Source: Halicephalobus mephisto (Eukaryota; Nematoda; Chromadorea; Rhabditida; Panagrolaimidae). Taken from it: DNA of 64,000 nt. The stretch covers positions 62,001 to 126,000 of the forward strand of contig SWDT01000122.1 of NCBI GenBank assembly GCA_009193035.1, read 5' to 3'. Shown one piece after another: positions 42,501-54,826 of this stretch. The notes under the pieces are model-generated. The model did not search any database, had not been told where the DNA came from, and saw nothing but the letters and a program-made list of their open reading frames with translations. Position 1 is the stretch's first letter; each line of letters begins with the position of its first letter. The position numbers and the translations under genes are program-made.

Positions 42501-45500
42501 CTATCAAACATTTCAGCTCCTTGACTTTGTTCTGCTTCATTAATTTTCTTTTTAGCTTGATTTTTCAAATCTCTATGAAGTCCTGCCAATTCAGCAAGCA
42601 TTTTATCAACATCATTTGCAAATTCAGGATGAGCTTTTTTAATTTGTTCTCCAAGTTCATATAAATGACGTATTTTATCATCAAGAGGTTTCAAATCCAT
42701 TTCTAATGCTTGTAATCCACTTAAACCTGGTGTTTTCTTAAGTAAATCAAATTTCTCATTCATCCATGCTCTTGTAGAATCACAATTTTCATTAAATTCT
42801 GCTAATCTTTCTGCCATTTCCAATGCATCAGCTTTCAATTTCATTAATTTTAATAAATCATTCCATAATTGATTTATTTTTTGTTGTCTTGCTCTAATAT
42901 TATCCCTTTGAGAATGACCTTCATTAACCAATTCATCTGCCATATCATTTATTCTCTTCAATTGAGTACCTCCAGATGATTGCATTTCATTTTCAAGTCT
43001 GTCAAATTTCCTCCTAAATGCTTCTACATGTTCACTTGGTTTTTCTTGTAAAAGTGCTCTTGTTTCTTTAAACCATGATTCAAAATCATCACATTCGCCA
43101 TAAAATTTAAATAATTTCACAGCATCACTTAATAATCTATGACGATTATCCGCTAAATCTTTCAGCCTTCTGTAATCATTATTTATTGCTCTTTGTCTTT
43201 CTAAAATCACAGTTCTTCCTTCTTGTTGTTTAGAAATTTTCGTTTTTGATTGTTGTGTTACTGCTACTGTTTCATTAGGTACTATTTTACAGTAATTTGC
43301 CGGAACATAGCCTTCTGTACCGTTTTGTTGAAGAACTCTCCACCATTCATGATTACTTTGATCCAAAAGTGCCATTATTTCGTCTTTTTTCATTTTCATT
43401 CCATTACCTTCAAAACCATACATAGCCCTAATTTTAGGTACAATAACTTCTTCTGTAATCCTTTCATGAACAACATGACTACCTTGATCGAATGATATTT
43501 GACTATCTGCCAATTGATTTGCCAATTCATCAAGTCTGCTTATATCCGTTCTATAAGCTCTAATTTCTCCTTCAAGACGATTATGTCTTGTCAAAAGCGA
43601 TTCTGCATTAGCCAAATCCCTTCCGTAATCATCTGATTTAACAAGTGGCATTTTTTCTTTAATCCAACTTTCAGCATCATTAGCATCCTAGAAATCAGTT
43701 TAGAAAAACTATTTTTTACAAAATAATCCAAAAATAACTTTTTAAAAACTACAGTAACCTAAAACCTCAATTTTAAAATTACGAAATTTCTTTATAACCA
43801 ATTTAATGATCAATTATATAGAAATTTTAAAGTAATTTAAAATTTCGAAAACTACAGTATCTAGATAACTTCTATGTCATTTGATAATTTCGTAATTTTA
43901 AACAATTTAATGATCAATTATAAAAATTCAAAAATAATCTAAAATTTCGAAAACTACAGTATCTAGATAACTTCTATATTATTTCGTAATTTTAAACAAT
44001 TTAATGATCAATTATATAAAAATTCAAAAATAATCTAAAATTTCGAAAACTACAGTATCTAGATAATCCCTATATTATTCAAAATATTTCGTAATCAATT
44101 TTCTAAAAAATCAAAAATTAAAAGCACACAAGTTATATAATCCTCAAAATTCAATTTCCATAAAAAATAATTTAAATTTTTTTTACATTATCTCGTAAAA
44201 AAATTAATAATTAATAATTAAAATTTTAAAAATATAACCTACTTGGAAATATTGTGCTGCTTTTTCTGCTTCTTGAAGCCAATCATTCAACGCTTGGGAA
44301 ACTTTCCTCAACTGTTCCCATCTACTTTGTAAATTAGTTATTTTATTTTGAACATCTTCTTTACTCGGTGCCGTAGGCATTAATCTCTCTCCAGTCCCTA
44401 TTATTTCCTTCGATCTTTTCCAATGAGCAGCCATTTCTGATTCTAGAACTTTATAAAGTCTAGAAATCTGCGGAACATTCGAAATATCCCTCGTGTTTAC
44501 AATTTTCAAACAAAAATCATGTTTGTCCGTGAGCCAATTAAGTTCTTCTTCATAATTTTGAACAAACAAGAAATAATCCTTAGCTCTTTCTAAAGCCAGT
44601 CTTCTTTCACGACAAAGATCCACGAGATTACTGTACTGACGAGTAACGGCATCTAGAGCTTTTTGAAGAGTTTCGAAATTCGATCCTTTGTTCCTGATGT
44701 ATTCCAAAGCCTGAGTTTTCACATTTTTCAACCAATCGCCTAAAAAAATTAATTTTATTATTCAAAACCTTAAAAATTTCAATTTTAAAAAGTAGCAATT
44801 TCTAAAACTTCCAAATTCCGGCATAAAAACAACAAACACCATTACAGTATAAAAACACCAAATTTTCTTTTTAAAAATTCCAAAAAAAAGCACTTCAAAA
44901 ATAATTCTATATTAATTTTTAAATTTTATTTTTGAACTTTTTAAAAGTCAGAAAATATTTTAAAAGTAATTTTTATTTTTTATAATTTTTAAATTTTATT
45001 TTTGAACTTTTTAAAAATCATAGAAAATATTTTAAAAGTAATTTTTAAATTTTATTTTTTTAACTTTTTAAAAATCTTAGAAAATATTTTAAATAATTTT
45101 TATTTTTTTTAAATCCCCAAAACCTCACCATTTGCATTGATAGCAGCTTCATTAAGTTCATGTTTTTGAAGCAAATCCTCAACAGCCAATATATGTTTTC
45201 CTGTGTCCTTTGTTTTCATCGATGGTTCTAACGATCTCAATTCCGCACTCAAAGCTTCAATATCTCTAATCAAATCCGAGTAATCTTTCAATCCATTGAG
45301 TGTTTGTTCTTTTTGTTTCAATAATCCCAAAAACACATTCCATCTATCTATAATTTCTCTTTCTCTTTGTCGAACAGAATCACTATCATGATAATTTTCA
45401 TACTGTAATTCATTACTCATCGCTGACAAAGCTTTAAATCTTTCAGTTTTCGGACCTGCTTGAGTTGATATATTTCTTAATAATTTTCCAGAAGTTTCGA

Positions 45501-47821
45501 CATCTTTCGGAGAATCTGCTATTTTAATAGAATTCAAAACATCCATAATTTCTCTCAACCAAGAATCTCTAACATCTGCTTTTTTGAAAAAAACTGAAGC
45601 TTTATGTTCAAGTCTTTCTTGTCTCTGAATTTCCGCGATCAACGCCAGCATTCTTTCATTTTCTGCTTTTTCAAGTTTTCCCCAGGCAGTTTCAACATCA
45701 TGAACATAATATCCGTCCGGCGGGATATAGGCTCCTCTTCCCATTGCTTTTCTTTTAGTTTGAATATCGAAAAATAACGCTTCTAATTCTCCTTTTTCGT
45801 TGTATTTCGGCGGTTTATCAGTTTTTCTATAATTATTAAATTGTACCAATTGTTCTCTCATATCTCTTAAGCTGTTTGGAAATCTTCTGTCTTCAAGCCA
45901 ACGAATTGTTTTTTTAATCCATTCAAGCAAATCTGAGGAAATTTGTTCAAATTCGTTTTGAAGATTGTCATGTTCGAGAAGACTTCCTACGACTTTCGCC
46001 ACTCTTCTCGCTCCTGTCATTTCTGTTTTCTGTTTAGCAAAATAATGATAATACAACGACACATATGTAATGATAGATTTGTCGTCTGGATGTGGAACAT
46101 TCACATCTTCTGCATCCAGAAGTCTGGTGATTTCAAGTTGTTTTTCAGCCACATCAAATGCATTATTCAAATTCGCAATTGGATCATTTGGATTAAGTTG
46201 ATCAAAATTTATCAAATCAGGTCTATGAGCGTGTATCAAGGCATTAAACGCAAGACCAGAGCGCCAACTGGTCGTGAAATTTTCAACTTTGACATTTGGA
46301 TAACCTGCTGTTTTCCTCTGGCACCAAAGCAACAAAGCGTCCTTTGCATGCTTTCGTTCTCCTGATTCTTGTCCTTCTATTTCAATATTCTCAATTGTAA
46401 ATCTCAAAATAATTGTCCAAATTAATCCAAGAATAAGTCTTTCATTTTGATCCAAAATATCTTCTGCTCCGATATTTTCTAATTGAATTTTTTTATACTT
46501 GAGATAATTCAAGCATGTATTCAAATTTTCTACCTTCTGAACACGCATTCTGCCCCTGTTCGGTTTTCCCAATTTGTCTCCAGATATGATTTCCAGAAAT
46601 TTCATCAGAAGAATACCGTCACAGAAATCAGCAAAAAGATCTTCGATTTGAAGACGAGCCTGAAAATTTACATAATTACAGTCTAATTCCCAACTTTAAA
46701 ACCACTGCAATTTCACAATACAGTAACCAAAAAGTACTGTAGATTATTAAAATTTTCTCAAAAAAATCTACAGTACAATTTGACAAAAAAAACAAAATTT
46801 AACTATTTTTTTTAGTTTCAAAAAATTTTGATTTTTTTAATTTCTTATTTTTCGTTAAATTTTAATTTTTTAAAATGTTCTATTTTTCGTTAAATTTTAA
46901 CTTTTTTTAATTTCTTATTTTTTGTTAAATTTTAACTTTTTTAATTTCTTATTTTTTGTTAAATTTTAACTTTTTTTAATTTCTTATTTTTTGTTAAATT
47001 TGGATTTTTTTAATTTCTTATTTTTCGTTAAATTTTAATTTTTTTAATTTCTTATTTTTCGTTAAATTTTAATTTTTTTAATTTCTTATTTTTCGTTAAA
47101 TTTCCAAAATATACAGTGTACAAAAATTTTTAAATTTAAAAATTAGATATCATTAAAAAATTCTATTTAAAATTGTTTCTTATTTTGTAATAGAGTAAAT
47201 TAGAACTACTAATTTTAGAATTATTGATCATACTGTACTTGACCAAACAATTCTAAAACTACAGTATGCGCCAAAAGTTAGATGTAACTCCGATCGCGAT
47301 TTAATATTCATCGGTTTTCAGATTTAAAAAACAATAATGAACAACTTTGAAATTATTATTGTAAATTTTAAAACTTCAAAAATCAGAAATTTCAAAAATA
47401 TCAACGAAAATTTGACTTTTAGAGGTTATTTTGAAAATTACAGTAATACACAGTACTTTTCTACTGTAGAAAACATAAAATTGAAATTTGCGAAATTATA
47501 AATTTAAAAATTTGAAAACCGAACCTTGTTCAAATAGCTGTTACACCATTTTGTGAATGTTTTTTTCTGAATATGTACTCGTTCATCCTGAAGTTGTTTG
47601 ATCCTGTTTTTTTCGAAATAAGCTGTTTCATCCTCGATTTCTTCGTCTTCATGATGAACATGTCCATGAGATGGATATCCAGAATAATTGCTTGTCGTAG
47701 ATTGTCCAACAGGAGAATACTGATATCGACCGCCGTTCTGAGGCGGAGGCGGTGGTTGTCTCTCCGGCGTGTACCTCTTCGGCGAATTTCGCGATGAATC
47801 AGTCTGGAATCTGTTGTACAT
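33484..47821 (-). CDS. sma-1: beta-heavy spectrin
   Basis: Apical membrane-skeleton spectrin that pairs with alpha-spectrin. There are eight exons: 47525-47821, 45129-46659, 44243-44739, 34842-43687, 34422-34797, 33949-34116, 33599-33704 and 33484-33536. All junctions are GT/AG and phases agree; the total is 11,874 nt, 3,957 aa, matching the roughly 4,000-residue family. Residues 1-70 are Pro/Gln-rich. Two CH actin-binding domains follow (DERVHIQKKTFTKWCNSYLN begins CH1; ALLLWCQRKTAGYPNVKV begins CH2). After the first repeats there is an SH3 domain at about 858-912 (AMYGFEGN, WWRVLQQNGTEGYVPANYC), the hallmark of the beta-heavy class. A long series of spectrin repeats then reaches about residue 3,450, followed by a basic Gln/Arg-rich linker and a PH domain at about 3,722-3,830 (GYLERKNDLQSGGKR, RSWKRHYTILCGQLLCFFKD). 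The tail ends LSAIFKRGSKSSK. Start: an in-frame TGA lies five codons upstream of this ATG, and a TTTTAG acceptor lies 40 nt upstream. Exon 4 alone is 8,846 nt. Confidence 0.95.
43688..44242 (-). repeat. sma-1 intron 3 with about 100-bp tandem repeat
   Basis: Between 43830 and 44085, three copies carry AATTTCGAAAACTACAGTAT, then CTAGATAACTTCTATATTAT, then ATTTAATGATCAATTATA. Confidence 0.6.
46660..47524 (-). repeat. sma-1 intron 1 with about 30-bp tandem repeat
   Basis: At 46830-47105, nine or so units of TTTAATTTCTTATTTTTCGT and TAAATTTTAA occur. The rest of the 865-nt intron shows no gene. As the first intron of a tissue-restricted gene it may hold enhancers, but I see no specific site. Confidence 0.6.
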
Positions 47822-48060
47822 CTTTTTCGTCAATCACTTAACATGCCGGTTTGAGGAAATCCTAAAATGATAAAAAATAATTTAAAAAATAAAAAAATTC
47901 GCGATTTAAAAAAATCAAAAAAATCGCGTTTATATAAAAACATTCTAAAATCACATAATGTCAATAAAAATGATGGAAATATTGTAAAAATCACAAATTC
48001 TCAAACTATATAAATTTGAAAATAAAAATAATAAAAAACAAAAATTTCGAAGAAATCCTA
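47822..48060 (-). promoter_or_regulatory. sma-1 leader, acceptor and short uORF
   Basis: Minus-strand CATTTTAG ends at 47862, followed by a 40-nt leader. Within the leader, ATGTTAAGTGATTGA is a four-codon upstream frame starting at 47846 that ends before the main ATG. The acceptor fits trans-splicing or a 5'UTR intron. Confidence 0.5.
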
Positions 48061-48840
48061 AAATCATATATGAACTAAAAAATGAGAAAATTTAACCAAA
48101 ACTAAAAATTTCCAAATTAAATACACTTGAGGAAAATTAAAATCACGTAGAAACTAACAGGAATGAGAAAAAGTTTAAAAAATTATGAATAAGTAAAAAT
48201 TTGAAGCAATTCTAAAATCATATAAATTCGTAAAAAATGAAGGATTAAAATTTCAGGCTATATATTTCAAAATTCTCCAAAATTGTAAAATAATCAACAA
48301 TAAACACGGACAATTCGATAAAAACTAAAAATTCACAAATCCTAGTGATAGAAAAGAATCCTAAAATCATATATGCATTCATAAAAAACACGAAAAATTA
48401 AAAAGTCTAAAATTCTTATATATATTTCAAAATTCTTTAAAACTGTAAAACAATCAGCAAGAAACACGGACAACTCGATAAAAACTAAAAATTCACAAAT
48501 CCTAATGATAGAAAAGAATCCTAAAATCATATATGCATTCATAAAAAACACGAAAAATTAAAAAGTTTAAAATTCTTATATATATTTCAAAATTCTTCAA
48601 AACTGTAAAACAATTAACAATAAACACGGATAACTCGATGAAAATCAGAAATTCATATTTCCTAATGATAGAAAGGAATCCTAAAATCATATATGCATTC
48701 ATAAAAAACACGAAAATTTAAACAAAGATTCAGAATTCTTTAATTATATGTGTTTCAAGATCCACCAAAATTGTATAGCAATCAGCAAGAAACACGGACA
48801 ATTCGATGAAAACCAAAAATTCACGATTATCAAGAGCGGA
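48050..48840. repeat. 160-bp tandem repeat 5' of sma-1
   Basis: GAATCCTAAAATCATATATG recurs at about 48357, 48517 and 48677, exactly 160 bp apart, with older diverged copies on both sides. Units carry AACACGGACAACTCGAT. Two minus-strand 69-codon frames offset by 160 are this repeat. Confidence 0.85.
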
Positions 48841-49390
48841 TTAAACATGAGGAAAATGGAACAAACGAAAAATGATAACAGAAAAATCACTATTCGGCTG
48901 TAAATTCCACACCTTTGTACAGATTAAACAAAAATTCTAAGAATCCCAAAAATTACAAAGATATAATTTGACAATACGCCCGAATAAGCAAGCGGATACA
49001 AATCTCGATAAAAACGGATAATTGAAGGACAGTCCGCACGACCGCATTCCAATCACGATCCTTTTGCCATAAGGGAAAGTCCGATCAAGATCGGCAGGAC
49101 TTAGATCGACGCAAGATAACAAATCAAGAGAAACCATCAAAATTGATTCTTCCAAAAGGACAAAATGGTAATTGCTGTGATTTTACACGGACAATTACCC
49201 GCAAAATTACATCAATCACCGTTTTAATTCAATGTAAAATCCACAATTGGTCATTTTTTGTACAAAAAAAAGTTGCAAAAATCCTCGAATATATTTTAGT
49301 CCATAAAAAATCGATTTTTATATATGAAAAAACTTGTTTAAAATTTATAAAAATCTCTTAATCCATAAAAAATTACAAAAAATCGATTTT
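48841..49390. other. non-coding with GC-richer block at 49015-49110
   Basis: CAGTCCGCACGACCGCATTC, CGATCCTTTTGCCATAAGGG and AAGATCGGCAGGACTTAGA form a block unlike its flanks. It could be a distal exon or enhancer of sma-1, but neither strand gives a convincing exon. Confidence 0.3.
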
Positions 49391-50110
49391 TATATATGAA
49401 AAACGTTTAAAATTTATAAAAAATCATCTATTTGATGGAAATGTTGCAGTGAATAACTTCTTCATATATGAAAGAATTGTAACAGCAATTAAAATAACTC
49501 TTACTAGGTAGGAATCTCATAATAGGTAAATTTTAATGTGAAAACTCCATAAAAATGATTAAAAATTTTTTACTAGATGGAGATTTTATAAGAGGTAGAT
49601 TTCGATATATAAAAACTTCGTAAGTCATGAAATACCTTCTATCCCGAGAAAATTTCACAATATGTAACTTTCCATATATGAAAACTTCGAGAAAAACCAT
49701 TAGTTCCATTAGGTAAGAGCTTTACGAGAGGTAACTTTTCATATATGAAAACTTTGTAAAAAAATCATGAAATACCTTCTATCTCAAGAATATCTGACAA
49801 TACTTAACTTTTCATATATGAAAAATTTGTAAAAAAATCATGAAATACCTTCTATCTCAAGAATAACTGATAATATGTAACTTTTCATATATGAAAAATT
49901 TGTAAAAAACCATTAATTCCATTAGGTAAGAACTTTACGAGAGGTAACTTTTCATATATGAAAACTTTGTAAAAAAAACCATTAGTTCCATTAGGTAAGA
50001 ACTTTACAAGAGGTAACTTTTCATATATGAAAAATTTGTAAAAAAATCATGAAACACCTTCTATCCCGAGAAAACTTCACAATACGTAACTTTCCATATA
50101 TGAAAACCCG
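49391..50110. repeat. degenerate repeats around the palindrome TTTCATATATGAAA
   Basis: Eight or more units of about 60-75 bp each contain GTAACTTTTCATATATGAAA followed by CTTTGTAAAAAA and either CCATTAGTTCCATTAGGTAAG or CATGAAATACCTTCTATC. The perfect 14-bp palindrome recurs in nearly every unit. Confidence 0.75.
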
Positions 50111-50380
50111 TAACAATCCTCAAACCACTTGAATAAGTCTCTTTGGCGCTCAAATTGTTTAATTCGAGTGTTCTTGAAAGATTTTTGGCGCCTATTATAA
50201 AATACAAAAAATCGGAAACACTATGTTGTGCATACCTTTTCGAAAAATGACTGTTGTCCGTTTTGTCGCCGGAGCATGATCGGGTTTGGTCGAACGGGTG
50301 AACGGAATCTCCGGGGTCAAGGCCTAATTCAGGTCCATTCTCGATGTTCAAGTTGATATTTTGCCGGACTCAAAGCGGCC
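50111..50380 (-). other. GC-richer block with a splice-donor-like end
   Basis: On the minus strand, an open stretch including PELGLDPGDSVHPF and SCSGDKTDNSHF ends at AAAAG followed by GTATGC at about 50233-50238. It could be an upstream exon of sma-1 or another gene, but it has no ATG in frame and no family resemblance. Recorded only as a candidate. Confidence 0.25.
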
Positions 50381-50479
50381 AGAAAGAAAAGACCAAAACT
50401 AGAGGATTCTGATCGGGCATAATTGGCACTTGAGATTGTCAAAGAACTTTGGGAATTTTCGTTTTCCCGGATTTTCCAA

Positions 50480-51800
50480 AAAGTTAAAGAAAAACTAAAA
50501 AAATAATTTTAAAAAAAAAAATTAAAAATAATTTTTTAAAAATAAAACTAAAAAAATAATTTTTTAAAATAAAATAAAAAAATAATTTTTTAAAATAAAA
50601 TAAAAAAATAATTTTTTTAAAAAAAATTAAAAATAATTTTAAAAAAAAATTAAAAAATTATTTTTTAAAATAAAATAAAAAAATCCAAATAAAGAAAGTT
50701 TTAAAATTAAATTAAAAAAGCTTCTTAAAAATAAAAATAAAAGTAATTTTTTAAAATTAAAATGAAAAAGTTATTTTTTTAAAATTAAAATAAAAAAATA
50801 TTTTTTAAAAATTAAAATGAAAAAGTATTTTTTTTTTAATTATACCAGAAAATTATTTTTTTAAAATTATAATAGAAAATTATTTTTTTTTAATTATAAT
50901 AGAAAATTATTTTTTTAAAATTATAATAGAAAATTATTTTCTTGAGTAACAAAAAAATTGAGAAATGCTTTTGGAAAAAACGCAACATAAACAATCCACG
51001 ATTTATCGTTTCTGGGCAATTTTCTGACCCAGTAGATCGTTCATAAGATTAGCAAACAGAAGTTTTTTTATAAATTGAGAAGATTATTCTTCATTAAGAA
51101 ATCGATTGTCATCCCAAAGTTCTGATCATTAATTTTATTTTTTATGGTTGAAATTTAATTAAAAATTTTAAAAATAATTTTATTTAAAATTTTAAAAAAT
51201 TAATTTTTTTTCAAAAATTTAAGAAATAATTTTTTTTTTCGGAAATTTTCGTATTGAAAATTTAAATTTTTTTTAAATTCCAATAATATTTGAAAAAATT
51301 AAAATTCTCGACACGAAAGTTTTAAAAAAAATTTTTATTTTTTAAATACGATCGGAATTTAATAAATATAAAAAAATAAATTCTCAACACGAAAATTTTA
51401 AAAAATTTATTTTTTTAGGTATAAAAGAAAATTTTAAAAGTTTAATTTTTAAGTATAAAAGAAAATTTAAAAAATTTAATTTTTTTAGGTATAAAGGAAA
51501 ATTTTAAAAAATTAATTTTTTTAAGTATAAAGGAAAATTTTAAAAATTTAATTTTTAAGTATAAAAGAAAATTAAAAAAAAATTATTTTTAAGTATGAAG
51601 GAAAATTTAAAAAAAATTATTTTTATGAAAAAAAATTTTAAAAAATTAATTTTTTTAAGTATAAAAGAAAATTTTAAAAATTTAATTTTTTTAGGCATAA
51701 AAGAAAATTTAAAAAAAATTATTTTTATGAAAAAAAATTTTAAAAAATTAATTTTTAAGTATAAAAGAAAATTTAAAAAAACTTTCGACACGAAAGTTTC
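50480..51800. repeat. A/T low-complexity and tandem tracts
   Basis: 50490-50960 is AAAATAATTTTTTAAAAT-type simple sequence. 51000-51130 is short and unique. 51400-51780 is about nine units of AAGTATAAAAGAAAATTTTA. The open frames of 76-82 codons here are simple repeat. Confidence 0.7.
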
Positions 51801-52560
51801 CAAAGATCATTATAGACCTGCTTGAATTCAGATATGAATGGAATTCGACGTAAAAAGAAAAAAGTGAAATAAACTCTCGTCGCGAAAGCTCCTGAAAAAA
51901 CTGATAAGCGACATGTTTACCAGTGCGAGCAGCGTTGAGTAGGAAAATAAACTTAAAAAAAGAAAAATCTTCATCGTGAAAATTGTCGAAGATAATGATA
52001 AACTTCTTTTTCCATATATGTCCATTATTGAAAAAAGTAAAAATAATCTTCGACGAAAAAATTTCAAATTATGACGAAATACATCGTTTACCAAAATTAA
52101 TAGAATTTTGAATAATGATTTTTAAAAATCAACTTTTATTACAAATTTTTGAAAATCATGACTACTGTTTCTATTTACTGATTCGAGTGGATTTTTGTCA
52201 AAAAAAACAACTTTTATGACGGAATTTTTCGAAAATCATGACTATTATCTTCATCTACCAGTAATAGTGGATTTTTAATTAAAGATTCTTAAAAATAAAA
52301 CTACTTTTCATCACTAAAGTTCCCAATAATTACGACTACTACTTTCATCTACCAATGAGAGTGGATTTTTGTCAAAAAAAACAACTTTTATGACGAAATT
52401 TTTCGAAAATCATGACTATTATCTTCATTTACCAGTAATAGTGGATTTTTAAAGATTTTTGAAAATAAAACTAATTTTCATCACTAAAGTTTCCAACAAT
52501 TATGACTACTACTTTCATCTACCAATGAGAGTGGATTTTTGCCCAAAAATCAAAGGAGAA
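51801..52560. repeat. direct repeats of about 175 bp with CGAAAGTTTCC motifs
   Basis: Segments TGACTATTATCTTCATYTAC and CTACTTTCATCTACCAATGA each occur at least twice at a spacing of about 170-180 bp (52220-52545). At 51781-51895, CGACACGAAAGTTTCC and CTCTCGTCGCGAAAGCTCC are inverse forms of the ACTTTCGTGGCGAGA motif at 32.6 kb. Confidence 0.55.
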
Positions 52561-52809
52561 TGATAAGCGAATCAGCAACAGGAGTTCGTTGCCGTACACT
52601 ACTTTTGTTTCATTTTACTCCACAACCGTCATAAGACATCATTCCTAGATAAATCCTCAGTAAAGAGGCCTACCAATCAAGCATTAGAGGAAACATGGAT
52701 CAGTTCATAAATCCACAATAGTTAATTTCTGAATATCGAGGAATTATTGATTTTAGTTTTTTGAATTTTAAAGTTTTAAAAAATTTTAATTTTGATCGAA
52801 TTCCGAAGA
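52561..52809. other. non-coding
   Basis: Short unique sequence. Nothing seen. Confidence 0.35.
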
Positions 52810-53232
52810 CTTAGAAGTTGATAGAATCGGGAAATTCTTAGAAAATAATAACTAAAAAGTTTAGAAATTAATCAGATTCAAAATGCTCTAGAAGTCGGTG
52901 AAGAATCAGAAATTTCTAAAAGCTGAAGAAGAATCAGAAAGTTTTTAGAAATTGATCAGATTCAAAATTCTCTAGAAATCGATAAAGAATCAGAAAGTTT
53001 TAAAAGTTGAAGAAGAATCTAAAATTCTTTAGAAGTCGATGAAAGATCCGTGATTTTTCCAGAAATCAATGAAAATTCCCTCATCTTTCATCACTTTTTG
53101 GAGAATCTTGGATCCTTTATTAACTTAAAAAATTTCTTTCTTCACCGACTTCTAGAGAATTTTGAATCTGATTAATTTCTAAACTTTTTAATTATTATTT
53201 TCTAAGAAATCCTGGATTCTATCAACTTCTGA
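52810..53232. mobile_element. foldback with about 95-bp arms
   Basis: The left arm 52810-52905 and right arm 53130-53232 are inverse copies with few mismatches (both contain AGAAATTAATCAGATTCAAA or its inverse, and GAAGTTGATAGAATC). The loop holds AGAATCAGAAAGTTTT units. Confidence 0.8.
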
Positions 53233-54270
53233 GAAAATCCCTAATTTTCCATCACCTAAACTTCCTCGAGACCCAACTTCGTATTCAAAATTTTTAATTT
53301 ATACTCCAATAAAAATCGTGCTTTCGATGACTAACTCAATCCTGAACACTTGTTCCTATATAATCTGGCCAAAATCGAATAAAATTCATGTGTCATCAAA
53401 AGTTTCAAGGGTTGGCTTCTGGAGGCGGTCAAGTAAACAATTTTCAAGGTCACGATCGATTCAATATTTGCAAGTTCCGTAATAAACTTTATTTCTTCTA
53501 AAGATAACGGAATATCAAAGACCGAAAAAAATTTTCTTGCTTATTTGACAGAATCTTCAAAACTGATTTTTACGACCATGATAAAAAAATAAAAATCAAT
53601 AAATTTTAAGAAAATAGGTTTTGATTTCACATTTCTGTTAATTAAGGATGAAAATCAAGTTCAAGGACGATGGAATTGATATCGAGTAATTATGGTCAAT
53701 TAAAATTAAATTCAACGGTTATCAACAATCTGGCGCCGGGGATTGTCTCTGATTACTCACAGGTTTATCAATGAAAAAGAAGAAACATGCAAAAAATAAG
53801 ACTAATCTGCCATATAAACACACATTTGGGGAACTTTACAATTGGTCTACTTTATCACTAAATGCTCAAAGATAATTTTGATTAATCCGCTCTATAGATG
53901 GATATTTGAGGAAGATTTTGATCAAGCTGTTAAATCGATTGATTTTAGAGAAGTTTGCAGTTAAGTCTTCTAAGTATCCACTTATAGAAGACTTAACAGC
54001 AAAGTTGTCCAAAAATCAGAGATGCTTCTTATCACTCCGTCCGATCGATTGATTCTTGGGGAATTTGGCAGTTAATCTATCTCAAATATCCATCTACGAG
54101 ATAGATCAAATGCAAAGTTTTGTAAAAATCAATAGATATAATAGACTGATCTGAATCTTTTGATTTTTGGGAAATTTTACAATTAAACTTTCTATAAGTA
54201 GATATTTAGGATATATTAACTGCAAAGTTTTATAAAAATCAATCGATAGGAAAGATTGACAAAAATATTA
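53233..54270. other. non-coding, smaller hairpins
   Basis: The segment AGTTAAGTCTTCTAAGTATCC at 53957 pairs with GAAGACTTAACAGCAAAG at 53988. A GC-richer patch CTGGCGCCGGGGATTG lies at 53731. Units with ATCCATCTA and GATAGATTG recur from 53890. No gene. Confidence 0.4.
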
Positions 54271-54826
54271 TTCAAATATCCATGATAGGAGAGATTAATT
54301 GGGATGTTTTCTAAATGCATATTCGTAAGATAAAATTGATTGAATTATTATTGAAAAATATCTATAGGATAAACTGGAATGTTATTCAAGTATCCATGAT
54401 AGGACAGATCAATGGGGGTTTTTCTGAATACATATTTATGAAATAAATTGATCAGAATGTTATTTAAGGATATCTATAAGATAAATTAATCGGCAAGTGC
54501 TTCAAGTATCCCTTTATAGAATAGATTGATCAAAACTTTCTTTATAGACATATACTTAAAGACATTTTGATCAATTTATCCTGTCGATGGATACTTGAAT
54601 AATATTTCAATCAATTTATCCTATAGGTATTCTTAAATAACATTCCAATCAATTTATTTCATAAATATGTATTCAGAAAAACCCCCCATTGATCTGTCCT
54701 ATCATGGATACTTGAATAACATTCCAGTTTATCCTATAGATATTTTTCAATAATAATTCAATCAATTTTATCTTACAAATATGCATTTAGAAAACATCCC
54801 AATTAATCTGCCCTATCGATGGATGA
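54271..54826. mobile_element. palindrome of about 555 bp with almost no loop
   Basis: The arms run from 54271 to about 54545 and back to 54826. Matching pairs are GAGATTAATTGGGATGTTTT with AAAACATCCCAATTAATCTG, and CCATGATAGGACAGATCAAT with ATTGATCTGTCCTATCATGG. It has no open frame. Confidence 0.88.

Noticed and set aside
48342..48711. Two 69-codon frames as a duplicated small protein
   Set aside because: They are offset by exactly the 160-bp repeat period and have no start context or motif.
50061..50351. 96-codon minus-strand frame as a sma-1 first exon
   Set aside because: A donor-like GTATGC exists but there is no ATG in frame, no conservation I can recognise, and the modelled sma-1 start already has an acceptor 40 nt upstream.
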